A stretch of DNA of 23,939 nt from a virus. The stretch is taken from positions 1 through 23,939 of the IMG/VR virus record IMGVR_UViG_3300046780_000512; one strand, written 5' to 3'. Of the stretch, positions 7,166 through 14,149 are shown piece after piece. Position 1 is the first letter of the stretch. The number at the start of each line of letters is the position of its first letter. The position numbers and the translations under genes were made by a program. A model generated the notes under the pieces. The model searched no databases, was not told where the DNA came from, and was given only the letters and a program-made list of their open reading frames with translations.

Positions 7166-9786
7166 CCCCTCAACTCGCCGCCCAGCTGCTCCTCACCGCG
7201 CACCGCAACGTGCGGATGCGGCAGCTCGGCGATCTGCCAGGGCATGAGTTTCACGGGAATCAGTGGACGGCGAAGGTGGGTGATCTGAATGATTTCCCGC
7301 ATCTAGCTGCCTTGCGAAAAATTGCTAATGACCCCCGCATTGCGGAGATCGAGGGTGGTGGGTTAGATAGTGGAAGAGTATTCTTGCATGCTTCTTTAGG
7401 GTGGCTTTTCGGGGAGCAGCGTTCAAAGTCTGTCGGAAGCCGTGAAGAAATTAAACAGGCCATGAAGCTATTGCGTCATGAGGTGCCGAAGACGCTCGGA
7501 GATCTGCCCGGCCACGAGTTTCATGGGAATCAGTGGACAGCGTATCACGGAACGACAGCTGAGAACGCAGCGAAAATTTTGAAAGAAGGGCTCAAGCCAG
7601 ACAAACAGGGGGACATCTGGACGACGACGGATCTAATTGAAGCGAGAACCTACGCGCGTGCCGCAGGTAATAATTCCGTGATCTTAAAGATCAATGTACC
7701 TGCGCATGATACGACGAAGTATGACGAACGTAAAGGTGGCAAAACGCTTCGCGTATATAAGGAACCACTCAAAGCTGAATACGTGTCGATGCATTCCGCG
7801 CATGTCAGCGGCGGGCCTTTTGGAGAATGGAAGACACTCTCCGCCATCCCCGTCTCCTCCCGCGACCTCACCCCGCTCCACAAGGCCGCCGACGCGCACT
7901 ACGCGTCCATCATGCTCGCGGTGAGCGCGGCGTTCATGAGGGGGAAGAAGGCGCTGAGGGCGAGCTTGCGAGGAGCGGAGTTCAATCCTGATGAACCGCG
8001 TGATGAGAAGGGGCAATGGACGAGCGGCGGCGTTCAACCAGAAGAAAAGGCGATCGCTGAGCGTCTTGGGCTGCCGACGACCTATAGCGGTACGGACAGC
8101 ATGACGTCTCTTAGCGGTCGTTTGAATCCGGAGTCAGCTCGTGCCTACTTTGCGGGTAAGGCAGTTGATAACCCGATTCCGAAGAACAAGACGCTGACGA
8201 TGGAGCAAGCTCAGAGGTTGCCCATCATGATGAGCGGCGAGACGAAAGAGGTTAGTATCGCGCCACTCAGGTCAACGCAAGACTACATCCAACCGAGTGC
8301 TGTTGAAAAGTATAAGAACGGCGAAGGGATGACCTCGCGTCCTGTCGTCGCCACGATCCACGGCGAAGAAGTGCTGTTGAACGGCAATCATAACGTGTTG
8401 GCGGCGCAACTACGAGGCCAGGACACGATCAAAGTTCAGCACCTTGGCGACTTCTCCAAGCATGCCGACTATATCAAGAAGGTCGACGCGCAAGGCGGCG
8501 GATTTACGTCGTTATCTGCTTCTCCGAACATCTCCGCAGCGGTCTCCGCCATCCGCGCCTCGCTCGTCCACGACCTGCCGCCGGCGCTGGAGAAGGCGTA
8601 TGTGGCGGGTGGGGGAACGGTTGGCGGGTTGAAGGCTGCCGGCGACGTCGAAGGGCATCCGTTTCATGGGAATCAGTGGACGGAAGGCGGCGGTACGACG
8701 CGCGAAGAGAAGATCGCTCGCATCAAGGAGATCAACACGCAGCTGAAGCCCATCCTCTCTTCAACTGGCGGCAACCTGACGGCAAAGCAGGCGCTGCAAG
8801 TAGAGAAGATGACTGGCGAGATTCAAGGGCACTCGTTTGACATTGCGAAGCCTATCACGCCTGAGAAGGTTGCTGAGAACATCGCAAAAGCTGGCGGCAC
8901 AGCAGCGCAGAATACGATGAAGCCGGAGACGATCGCGGTGGCGCAGCACGACCTCCTGCAGAACAAGGACGTCTACTCGGCTATCACGAAGTCTGCGACG
9001 GGTTCTTGGTTCAATCGCGATACACCCATCGACGACATCATGAACGGCAAGAACCCGAAGGTGAGCGCAGACCAGTTCCGTGCGACGTTCGAGAAGACGC
9101 GCGAGACGCTGCGAGCACAGTATGGCGACAAGGTGCCAGCATATCGGGCCACAACCAATCAGAGGTCCAAGGCGACGCAGAACTGGGCGACGACTCGAGA
9201 GTTTGCTGCCAACTTCGGCAAGAATATCGTGGAGCGTAGCATTCCGATCAGTTCTATCATCGGAGCGAACGTTGGCTTGCGTGGCACATATCACGAGTTG
9301 ATCGTTGATGCGCGAGAGATTAGGGGCGCTGCTACTAAATTCAAGATGCAGTTCGACGCCAAGAACTCTAACGCCGCCACCTGGGCCCTGACGCACGCCA
9401 CGCAGATCGCCGACGACATCAGCCAGACCTCGAAGGACAACATCGCGCTGGCCGTCGCGCGGGCGCAGGAAGAGGGCGACCTCGGCGAGCAGTACGACGA
9501 GATCCTGGACGCCGTGGGCGACGAGGCGCGGGCCTCCCTGATCGCGCGCACCGAGTCCATGACCGCCGTCAACGAGGGGCAGCGCGATGCCTGGGACCAG
9601 GCGCTCGAGAAGGGCTTGCTGACGGAAGACAACCGCGTCGTCTGGATCGCCACGTCGGATGCCTGCCCGGAGTGCGAGGAGCTGGACGGCGAGGAGCGGA
9701 CGCTGGACGGCGAGTATCCTGGGGACGGTGGAGACGGTCCTCCTCTCCACCCAAATTGCAGGTGCACGGAAGGGATCGTAGGATGA
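7162..9786 (+). CDS. Head morphogenesis protein (Mu F/SPP1 gp7-like) with several inserted effector-like modules
   Basis: The 874-aa protein is more than twice the usual family length. The Mu F-like core appears in pieces: residues about 237-272, about 453-493, and about 728-874 with CPECEELDG and the terminal HPNCRC (H863). Between them lie extra modules. Residues 37-112 are an unrecognised domain after motif copy 23-36. Residues 127-235, after copy 113-126, resemble an ADP-ribosyltransferase (AYHGTT with H129, Y164, then EPLKAEYV). Residues 288-450, after PRDEKGQWT (279-287), are ParB-like (PVVATIHGEEVLLNGNHN, 394-411). Residues 508-725, after copy 494-507, resemble an R-S-E ADP-ribosyltransferase (YRAT R662, NWATT 674-678, HELIV E712). 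The core normally links portal and capsid. The modules may be cargo; that is inference. The start overlaps the portal stop. Confidence 0.85.
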   Translation: MTPQLAAQLLLTAHRNVRMRQLGDLPGHEFHGNQWTAKVGDLNDFPHLAALRKIANDPRIAEIEGGGLDSGRVFLHASLGWLFGEQRSKSVGSREEIKQAMKLLRHEVPKTLGDLPGHEFHGNQWTAYHGTTAENAAKILKEGLKPDKQGDIWTTTDLIEARTYARAAGNNSVILKINVPAHDTTKYDERKGGKTLRVYKEPLKAEYVSMHSAHVSGGPFGEWKTLSAIPVSSRDLTPLHKAADAHYASIMLAVSAAFMRGKKALRASLRGAEFNPDEPRDEKGQWTSGGVQPEEKAIAERLGLPTTYSGTDSMTSLSGRLNPESARAYFAGKAVDNPIPKNKTLTMEQAQRLPIMMSGETKEVSIAPLRSTQDYIQPSAVEKYKNGEGMTSRPVVATIHGEEVLLNGNHNVLAAQLRGQDTIKVQHLGDFSKHADYIKKVDAQGGGFTSLSASPNISAAVSAIRASLVHDLPPALEKAYVAGGGTVGGLKAAGDVEGHPFHGNQWTEGGGTTREEKIARIKEINTQLKPILSSTGGNLTAKQALQVEKMTGEIQGHSFDIAKPITPEKVAENIAKAGGTAAQNTMKPETIAVAQHDLLQNKDVYSAITKSATGSWFNRDTPIDDIMNGKNPKVSADQFRATFEKTRETLRAQYGDKVPAYRATTNQRSKATQNWATTREFAANFGKNIVERSIPISSIIGANVGLRGTYHELIVDAREIRGAATKFKMQFDAKNSNAATWALTHATQIADDISQTSKDNIALAVARAQEEGDLGEQYDEILDAVGDEARASLIARTESMTAVNEGQRDAWDQALEKGLLTEDNRVVWIATSDACPECEELDGEERTLDGEYPGDGGDGPPLHPNCRCTEGIVG
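7228..7269 (+). repeat. Junction motif copy 1 in head protein (GDLPGHEFHGNQWT)
   Basis: Residues 23-36, immediately after a 22-residue N-terminal leader. It introduces the first extra module. Contains the GGGAATCA core. Confidence 0.85.
7498..7539 (+). repeat. Junction motif copy 2 in head protein (GDLPGHEFHGNQWT)
   Basis: Residues 113-126. The protein sequence is identical to copy 1, but several codons differ synonymously. It ends the first module and introduces the first ADP-ribosyltransferase-like domain with no linker. Confidence 0.85.
7981..8031 (+). repeat. Second-type junction motif (PRDEKGQWTSGG)
   Basis: Residues 274-290 of the head protein, beginning FNPDEPRDEKG. It introduces the ParB-like module. 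It ends GQWTxGG like the other motif type (GNQWTEGG), and its DNA GGGCAATGGACG resembles the other copies with the AAT codon missing. Confidence 0.65.
8641..8682 (+). repeat. Junction motif copy 3 in head protein (GDVEGHPFHGNQWT)
   Basis: Residues 494-507, followed by EGGG and the second ADP-ribosyltransferase-like module. It differs from the others at V, E and P but keeps GH-FHGNQWT and the GGGAATCA codon core. Confidence 0.85.
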
Positions 9787-9816
9787 TAATGACCTTCACG
9801 AGCGGGGTGCTCAACG

Positions 9817-10167
9817 GTGCCACGGCCTCATGAACCTCACGAGTCGGACTACGTCGTACGGTACAGCGGTCCTGAACGTCGGAACGGCATTGGCAATGGC
9901 GACTGGACGTCGCTCAAGGCGTGGGCGAACGCGATCGGGATCATCGGCATCCCAGGCGCCATCGCTATCTATCTCGTCTACATCGGCGCGACGGAGATGC
10001 CAAAGTTGGTAGTCAACAGTTCACAGGCGATCGTCGAGATTCAGAAGACGCGCGACACGCTCCGTGACCATATCGTGCAGACGGACATCCTCATTCGTGC
10101 CATCGAGCGGACGTGCGTTGGCGTCGCAAAGGACTCCGATGCTAGAGCGAGATGCCTTGATAAGTAG
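9817..10167 (+). CDS. Small membrane-anchored protein with coiled-coil tail
   Basis: The frame starts at GTG 9817 and gives 116 aa. A short polar N-terminus containing GPERR leads to one hydrophobic helix at about 37-57 (NAIGIIGIPGAIAIYLVYIGA). A helical tail follows (AIVEIQKTRDTLRDHIVQTDILIRAIERTC), ending in a charged segment. No start-proximal ribosome-binding site is strong. The last 29 bases overlap the next gene in another frame. It is the first of a run of six tiny genes between two head genes. A membrane role in lysis or DNA ejection is possible, but no family is recognised. Confidence 0.6.
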   Translation: MPRPHEPHESDYVVRYSGPERRNGIGNGDWTSLKAWANAIGIIGIPGAIAIYLVYIGATEMPKLVVNSSQAIVEIQKTRDTLRDHIVQTDILIRAIERTCVGVAKDSDARARCLDK

Positions 10168-10513
10168 TACCTGGAAGGGGTGGATCTGGCGCGTCGGGGT
10201 GGCGCTGGTCCTGTGCTTGTGGGCCATCGTCGGGCTGGAGGCCGCGTTCAGCATCCGCGTCATCTATACGAACGCCGCGCAGATCGCGGAGGTCAACAGC
10301 GAGATCGTCGAGATGCAGAAGATTCACAGCTCGAAGATGAGCGAGATGTCTATGCGTCTCGACATGCTCGAGAAGGTCCTGTTCGGCGACGTGCTGTCGA
10401 AGATCGCCGCGCAGCCGAAGGGCATCGAGACGTGGCAGCAGAATCGGGACAGGGAGATGCGCGAGCGGATCAGCAAGCTGGAACTCTGGCGTCTGCATCA
10501 GGACGCGCGATGA
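10139..10513 (+). CDS. Small membrane protein with coiled coil
   Basis: ATG at 10139 is preceded by AAAGGA at good spacing, so I prefer it to the longer frame that opens upstream. The product is 124 aa: a basic, tryptophan-rich N-terminus (TWKGWIWRVG), one membrane helix at about 17-37, and a long helical tail with heptad-like spacing (IAEVNSEIVEMQKIHSSKM, then MRLDMLEKVLFG). The topology parallels the preceding protein (one membrane helix, then a coiled coil), so the two could act together in the envelope. They are not obviously homologous in sequence. Function unknown. Confidence 0.65.
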   Translation: MLERDALISSTWKGWIWRVGVALVLCLWAIVGLEAAFSIRVIYTNAAQIAEVNSEIVEMQKIHSSKMSEMSMRLDMLEKVLFGDVLSKIAAQPKGIETWQQNRDREMRERISKLELWRLHQDAR

Positions 10514-10514
10514 C

Positions 10515-10700
10515 ATGTCTCTCGATCGCGGACAGGGCGACAAGAAAAAGTTTCCGGCCAAGGACCTTGAGCGGCTCTACAAGAAGGGTATCGAGCAGCA
10601 GAAGATTCGAGGCGATCAGTTGAACGCGATTATCGGCGGGAAGGTCTACGACCCGGACGCCTGGTACGACGTCACCGAGAAGGGTGTCGAGAAGTTGTGA
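10515..10700 (+). CDS. 61-residue basic protein
   Basis: Starts at ATG 10515, one base after the upstream stop. The product is highly charged and basic near the start (MSLDRGQGDKKKFPAKDLE), helical in the middle (RLYKKGIEQQKIRGDQ), and ends with a DPDAWYDVTEKGVEKL tail. No cysteine pair or membrane segment. Its stop overlaps a GTG start (GTGA). Unrecognised, but compact packing supports a real gene. Confidence 0.55.
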   Translation: MSLDRGQGDKKKFPAKDLERLYKKGIEQQKIRGDQLNAIIGGKVYDPDAWYDVTEKGVEKL

Positions 10701-10849
10701 CATGGGCATACCTGGCCGTGGCGTTCGTGGCAGGATATTGTGCAGGGCTGAGCAGGGCACGGCGGCTCATTCGTCAGTTGACAGAAGACTTGAAACGTAG
10801 CGCAACGAACTTACAGGGCGCGGTTGACGCGCAGAAGGATACCAGATGA
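10697..10849 (+). CDS. 50-residue membrane peptide
   Basis: The gene starts with GTG overlapping the previous stop (GTGA) and ends TGA overlapping the next ATG (ATGA). The product has a short hydrophobic N-terminus (MTWAYLAVAFVAGYCAG), then a basic, helical tail with SRARRLIRQLTEDLKR. It is either a tiny single-pass membrane protein or a secreted or lipid-associated peptide; a cysteine sits at residue 15. Overlaps on both sides are the main reason to call it real. Function unknown. Confidence 0.55.
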   Translation: MTWAYLAVAFVAGYCAGLSRARRLIRQLTEDLKRSATNLQGAVDAQKDTR

Positions 10850-11067
10850 TTCTCGATGATCTCAAGGTGCAGGTGACGGCGACGACGGATGTGGAAGCCT
10901 CTGCCGTGGTGGCGCTCAACGGTGTAGCAGCTCGCATTCAAGCGGCCGTGGACGCGGCGATCGCGGGCGGCGCGACGGCGGAGCAACTGGCTCCGGTGCA
11001 GGCCGAGGTCGACGCACTGAAGGCATCGTCAGACGCGCTGGCGGCTGCGGTCGTGGCGAATACGTAG
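10846..11067 (+). CDS. 73-residue coiled-coil protein
   Basis: ATG at 10846 overlaps the upstream stop. The sequence is dominated by Ala, Val, Asp and Glu in helical repeats (ALNGVAARIQAAVDAAI, then LAPVQAEVDALKASSDALAAA). It is an acidic amphipathic coiled coil without cysteine. Many phages carry such small structural or scaffold-associated coiled coils near head genes. The specific role is not visible. Confidence 0.6.
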   Translation: MILDDLKVQVTATTDVEASAVVALNGVAARIQAAVDAAIAGGATAEQLAPVQAEVDALKASSDALAAAVVANT

Positions 11068-11074
11068 ATGAGTC

Positions 11075-11260
11075 ATGGGCCGGAGGCAGCGCTATTCGAC
11101 TCCGGATCAGGATGCCTTCATCTATACGCTGCAGGTAGAACTGGTGGCGCTTGAAGACGCTCTTACCATATTGGAGCGCAGAATCATGCTACTACGAGAC
11201 CGAGTGCAAGAGGAACTGGCCAAGAGGTGGGGCAAGGAATGCCCCGTGAAGAAGGCTTGA
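11075..11260 (+). CDS. 61-residue coiled-coil protein
   Basis: Starts ATG 11075, shortly after the previous stop, and ends two bases before the next gene. After a basic start (MGRRQRY) most of the protein is one predicted helix (AFIYTLQVELVALEDALTI, then LERRIMLLRDRVQEELAKR). There is only weak upstream ribosome-binding sequence. Likely a dimerising structural accessory protein; family not recognised. Confidence 0.5.
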   Translation: MGRRQRYSTPDQDAFIYTLQVELVALEDALTILERRIMLLRDRVQEELAKRWGKECPVKKA

Positions 11261-11261
11261 T

Positions 11262-13511
11262 ATGCCAAATCGTCCTGAGCATACCGACAAGATGAAGGCC
11301 TGCGTGGCGAAGCTTCAGGACACGCATGATGATTCGTCTGCCTACGCCATCTGCACGGCGTCGTTGCAGAAGGCTGGCGAGCCGGTCTTCGTGGGGGCTG
11401 CGGCCGGTGGTGCGGAGGAGATGAGGCTGCTGGGCGATGTTCCTGGACATGAGTTCCATGGGAATCAATACACTGGTGAAGGCGGGGCTGCAGCACGTCA
11501 AGAACGCATCAAAGAAATTGACAAGCAGATCACAAAGATAGCCGTGGGTCCCAATACGCCCCGCGCAATCAAAGAACGCATGCAGAAGATCGCCCCTTTG
11601 GTTCAAGAGCAAGAACTGCATAAAAATGTTCTTGACCCTACGCGGCCACAAGCCATCTTAGCTTCCTCAAAATTGACAAAGCGCTCGGATGGCGGATATG
11701 ACGTACAGCATGAAGGCGCGAAGATTGGAGCGCTGGAGCCGGTAAGTTTCACTGGATTCAAGGCCGTTAACAGTGCGCAGCAGATGACCAGCCGCGAGGG
11801 GTTCAAGGCGCTATACGGCGACAAGATCGTCAACTCGCAAGGTACTCGTAAGGAAGGGCACGAAGCGATCGCGAGAGCGCACTCAGACGTATTGAGAACC
11901 CGACTTACTGGCGCTGAAGGTTATGTATTTGACGACGTCGACATAACTTCTCTGCGTACGCTCCACCTCGTCGGCGCCACGGGCGTCGTGCGCACGGAGA
12001 TGTTCGAGGGCCGAGAGCACCTCGTCGTGCCGCTCATTGCGCTGATGGAGGGCGTCATCCACGCCATGAATGCCGAGACGCCGGAGTTCGTGCCGCTGGC
12101 CACGCTGCAGAAGGCTGCGGCGACGTGGAACGGTCGCCCTGTTACTCTCGGTCACCCATCGCGTGGCGGGGTTCAGTGCTCGGCCAACGACCCCGGCATC
12201 CGTGAGTCGCATGGCATCGGCACGATCTTCAACTCGCGCGTCGTGGGCACGAAGCTGCTACAAGAGGCGTGGATCGACAAGGCGAAGGCGAAGAGGCTTG
12301 ACCCGGCGATGCTCGCGCGCCTCGTGACAGGCGAACGCGAGGAGGTCAGCGTCGGGGCGTTCGTCATCACGGACGGCACGATGGGCAGCTACAGGGGCAA
12401 GCCGTATCGCGCGCAGTGGCTGGAGACGATCGGCGATCACCTCGCGTTCCTCCCCGGAGGGCGCGGCGCCTGCTCCGTGGAGATGGGATGCGGGACGCAC
12501 CGGGCCGCGATGCGGATGTTAGGAGGATCGATGGAACTGCTGGGATCGATGCCGGACAAGGCGCAGGTCGAGATCAACAAGCCTGGTCATCCTGCGCACG
12601 GCAAGAAGGGCAAGATCACGTCGTCGAAGGGCGACATGCATACTGTCGGCGATTATGGCACGTTCAAGCAGTCGGAGTTGAAGGCTGCAGCGGATGGCGA
12701 GGAGGCCGCCGAGCTTGTCGGCTACAACCTGCTGCGCACGCACCTCGACACGATGGGCAAGGCGTGGGACGAAGCCTCCGGCATCGTGAACGAGCTGGTC
12801 GCCGACGAGACCGAGAACCCAACCGAGACGGCTGCGGAGGAAGATGCCGAAGAGGAGGTCGAGTCGGCACGGCTTGACTCTGTCATGTCTCTGATGTCTG
12901 TCATCATGGCGATCGCGTCGCAGGCCATGTCGTGCTGTGCGGTCATGAATGCGCCGGAGGCGACAGACGTCATGCCGCGCTACGGGGCGATGCCGATGAT
13001 GCCCTGCCCGACATGCGACGGCACTGGTCAGGTGAAAGATGGCAAGCAGTCGGACTGCCCAACGTGCGACGGCACGGGCGAGGTCGCCAAGTTCAAGGCG
13101 GCAGCTGGTTCACGGCATAACAAGAACGACCAGCAGATGGTTCAGGCAATTCACGATCAAGCTCAGGCGCTGGGTGCGCAGTGCGACCGGGCGAACTACA
13201 AGATGCTCCGCGACATCTCGCAGAAACAACGCGAAAGACTTCCGGATGCAGATTTCGCTGGCAAGGGCACGTCCTTTCCCATCAAGAAGCCGGAGGACGT
13301 GTCGGCGGCAGCGAGTTCAATCGGTCGGGCGGGCGCGGGCAACTATTCGACGGACGAGTTGAAGGCGAACATCATCAGGATTGCCTACCGGAAGGGTGCA
13401 TCGTTCGTCGCGCAGCTCCCGGAGGCATGGAAGAAGAAAGCGGATCACAAAGCAGCAGCAAACGATCCAAACCGATTCTACATCGAGTCGGTTCTCAAGG
13501 GTGTACGATGA
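11262..13511 (+). CDS. DUF2213-type head maturation protein (putative protease) with inserted module and zinc-finger pair
   Basis: The 749-aa product is a mosaic. Residues 7-38 form a small cysteine-bearing domain (HTDKMKACVAKLQ, then SSAYAICTASL). The junction motif GDVPGHEFHGNQYT is at 58-71, followed by an unrecognised A+T-richer insert of about 145 aa. From about 216 a DUF2213-like domain follows, with candidate catalytic residues in TLGHP (H298) and EEVSVGAF (S363) and the family-like GDHLAFLPGGRGACSVEMGCG around 392. A small KOW/SH3-like segment lies near 436-476 (KPGHPAHGKKGKI). Two DnaJ-like CPTCDGTG units occur around 583-607, with a conserved-looking C-terminal domain beyond 640. 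Family context suggests prohead protease function. The C-terminus overlaps the next ATG. Confidence 0.75.
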   Translation: MPNRPEHTDKMKACVAKLQDTHDDSSAYAICTASLQKAGEPVFVGAAAGGAEEMRLLGDVPGHEFHGNQYTGEGGAAARQERIKEIDKQITKIAVGPNTPRAIKERMQKIAPLVQEQELHKNVLDPTRPQAILASSKLTKRSDGGYDVQHEGAKIGALEPVSFTGFKAVNSAQQMTSREGFKALYGDKIVNSQGTRKEGHEAIARAHSDVLRTRLTGAEGYVFDDVDITSLRTLHLVGATGVVRTEMFEGREHLVVPLIALMEGVIHAMNAETPEFVPLATLQKAAATWNGRPVTLGHPSRGGVQCSANDPGIRESHGIGTIFNSRVVGTKLLQEAWIDKAKAKRLDPAMLARLVTGEREEVSVGAFVITDGTMGSYRGKPYRAQWLETIGDHLAFLPGGRGACSVEMGCGTHRAAMRMLGGSMELLGSMPDKAQVEINKPGHPAHGKKGKITSSKGDMHTVGDYGTFKQSELKAAADGEEAAELVGYNLLRTHLDTMGKAWDEASGIVNELVADETENPTETAAEEDAEEEVESARLDSVMSLMSVIMAIASQAMSCCAVMNAPEATDVMPRYGAMPMMPCPTCDGTGQVKDGKQSDCPTCDGTGEVAKFKAAAGSRHNKNDQQMVQAIHDQAQALGAQCDRANYKMLRDISQKQRERLPDADFAGKGTSFPIKKPEDVSAAASSIGRAGAGNYSTDELKANIIRIAYRKGASFVAQLPEAWKKKADHKAAANDPNRFYIESVLKGVR
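11433..11474 (+). repeat. Junction motif copy in DUF2213 protein (GDVPGHEFHGNQYT)
   Basis: Residues 58-71. It is the only copy with Tyr in place of Trp, and its codons differ most (AAT CAA TAC ACT), yet CATGGGAATCA is retained. It introduces an unrelated module before the main domain. Confidence 0.8.
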
Positions 13512-14113
13512 GTTGCGGATGTCCGACGGCGACATGTCGCTGTCATACAGGAGAGGTTATGGAGAATACGACACGCGAGGAATTGATTGCAGCGCTCGTC
13601 ACGGATCGGTACAGCGGGTACAAGGACGGCGACGAGACGATGCTCCAGACAGCATCGGACGCGCGTCTGGGCGAGTTCAGGGCGTCGGCGGAGGCCAACC
13701 GGACGGCGGTGAACCGCATCAGCTCGCTGGAGACAGAGCAGCGCAACCTGCAGGCTCGCTTGAAGGTTGCTGAGGATCGCGTCAAGGCGTCCGAGCAGCC
13801 CCTGACGGAGGCCGAGTTCCTCCAGCGCGCGCCGGAGTCGTTCAAGCGCGTGCTTGAGGGACACAAGGCCGAAGAGGACCAGACGCGCGACGCGCTCGTG
13901 TCGATGCTGAAGGATCTCGGCGCCAACAGCGAGGCCGAGCTGAAGACGAAGAGCATCGCCGAGCTGCAGACGCTAGCCAAGTACGCCCGCGTTCAGGTTC
14001 CTGATTTCAGCGGCAAGGGCGTGCCGGTCCTGCGCGACGCGGAACGCACGAGCTACGCGGCACCCGATCCTTACGCGGCCGGCCTCAAGTCGCTGCGCGA
14101 GCAGACTCACTAA
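13508..14113 (+). CDS. Probable scaffolding protein (acidic coiled coil)
   Basis: Starts at ATG 13508 by ATGA overlap; ATG 13559 with GGAGAGG just upstream is a strong alternative and would remove the cysteine-rich leader CGCPTATCRC. The product is 201 aa, or 184 from the later start. It is mainly acidic coiled coil (RISSLETEQRNLQARLKVAE, then ASEQPLTEAEFLQRAPESF), with a C-terminal tail rich in small and polar residues (SYAAPDPYAAGLKSLREQ). Its place between the maturation protein and the decoration/capsid pair and its composition fit a scaffolding protein that is lost during head maturation. The cysteine-rich leader could bind zinc, if translated. Confidence 0.6.
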   Translation: MSCGCPTATCRCHTGEVMENTTREELIAALVTDRYSGYKDGDETMLQTASDARLGEFRASAEANRTAVNRISSLETEQRNLQARLKVAEDRVKASEQPLTEAEFLQRAPESFKRVLEGHKAEEDQTRDALVSMLKDLGANSEAELKTKSIAELQTLAKYARVQVPDFSGKGVPVLRDAERTSYAAPDPYAAGLKSLREQTH

Positions 14114-14119
14114 GATTTC

Positions 14120-14135
14120 GGCGGCTGAAGTCGCC
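14120..14135 (+). promoter_or_regulatory. Hairpin abutting the decoration-gene ribosome-binding site
   Basis: GGCGGCT and AGTCGCC pair with one G-U wobble around GA. The hairpin begins seven bases after the scaffold-gene stop and ends directly before AAGGAG (14136-14141), eight bases from ATG 14150. No T-run follows, so it is not a terminator. I infer an mRNA-stabilising or processing element. Confidence 0.45.
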
Positions 14136-14149
14136 AAGGAGATAGAGAG

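Noticed and set aside
8761-9750. Long minus-strand frame antisense to the head morphogenesis gene
   Set aside because: Arg/Leu-rich shadow over a gene with clear ART and Mu F-like motifs.
9783-9833. Sixteen-codon frame starting ATG with ATGA overlap
   Set aside because: Too short, no separate ribosome-binding site and no sequence features; it probably reflects chance between two genes.
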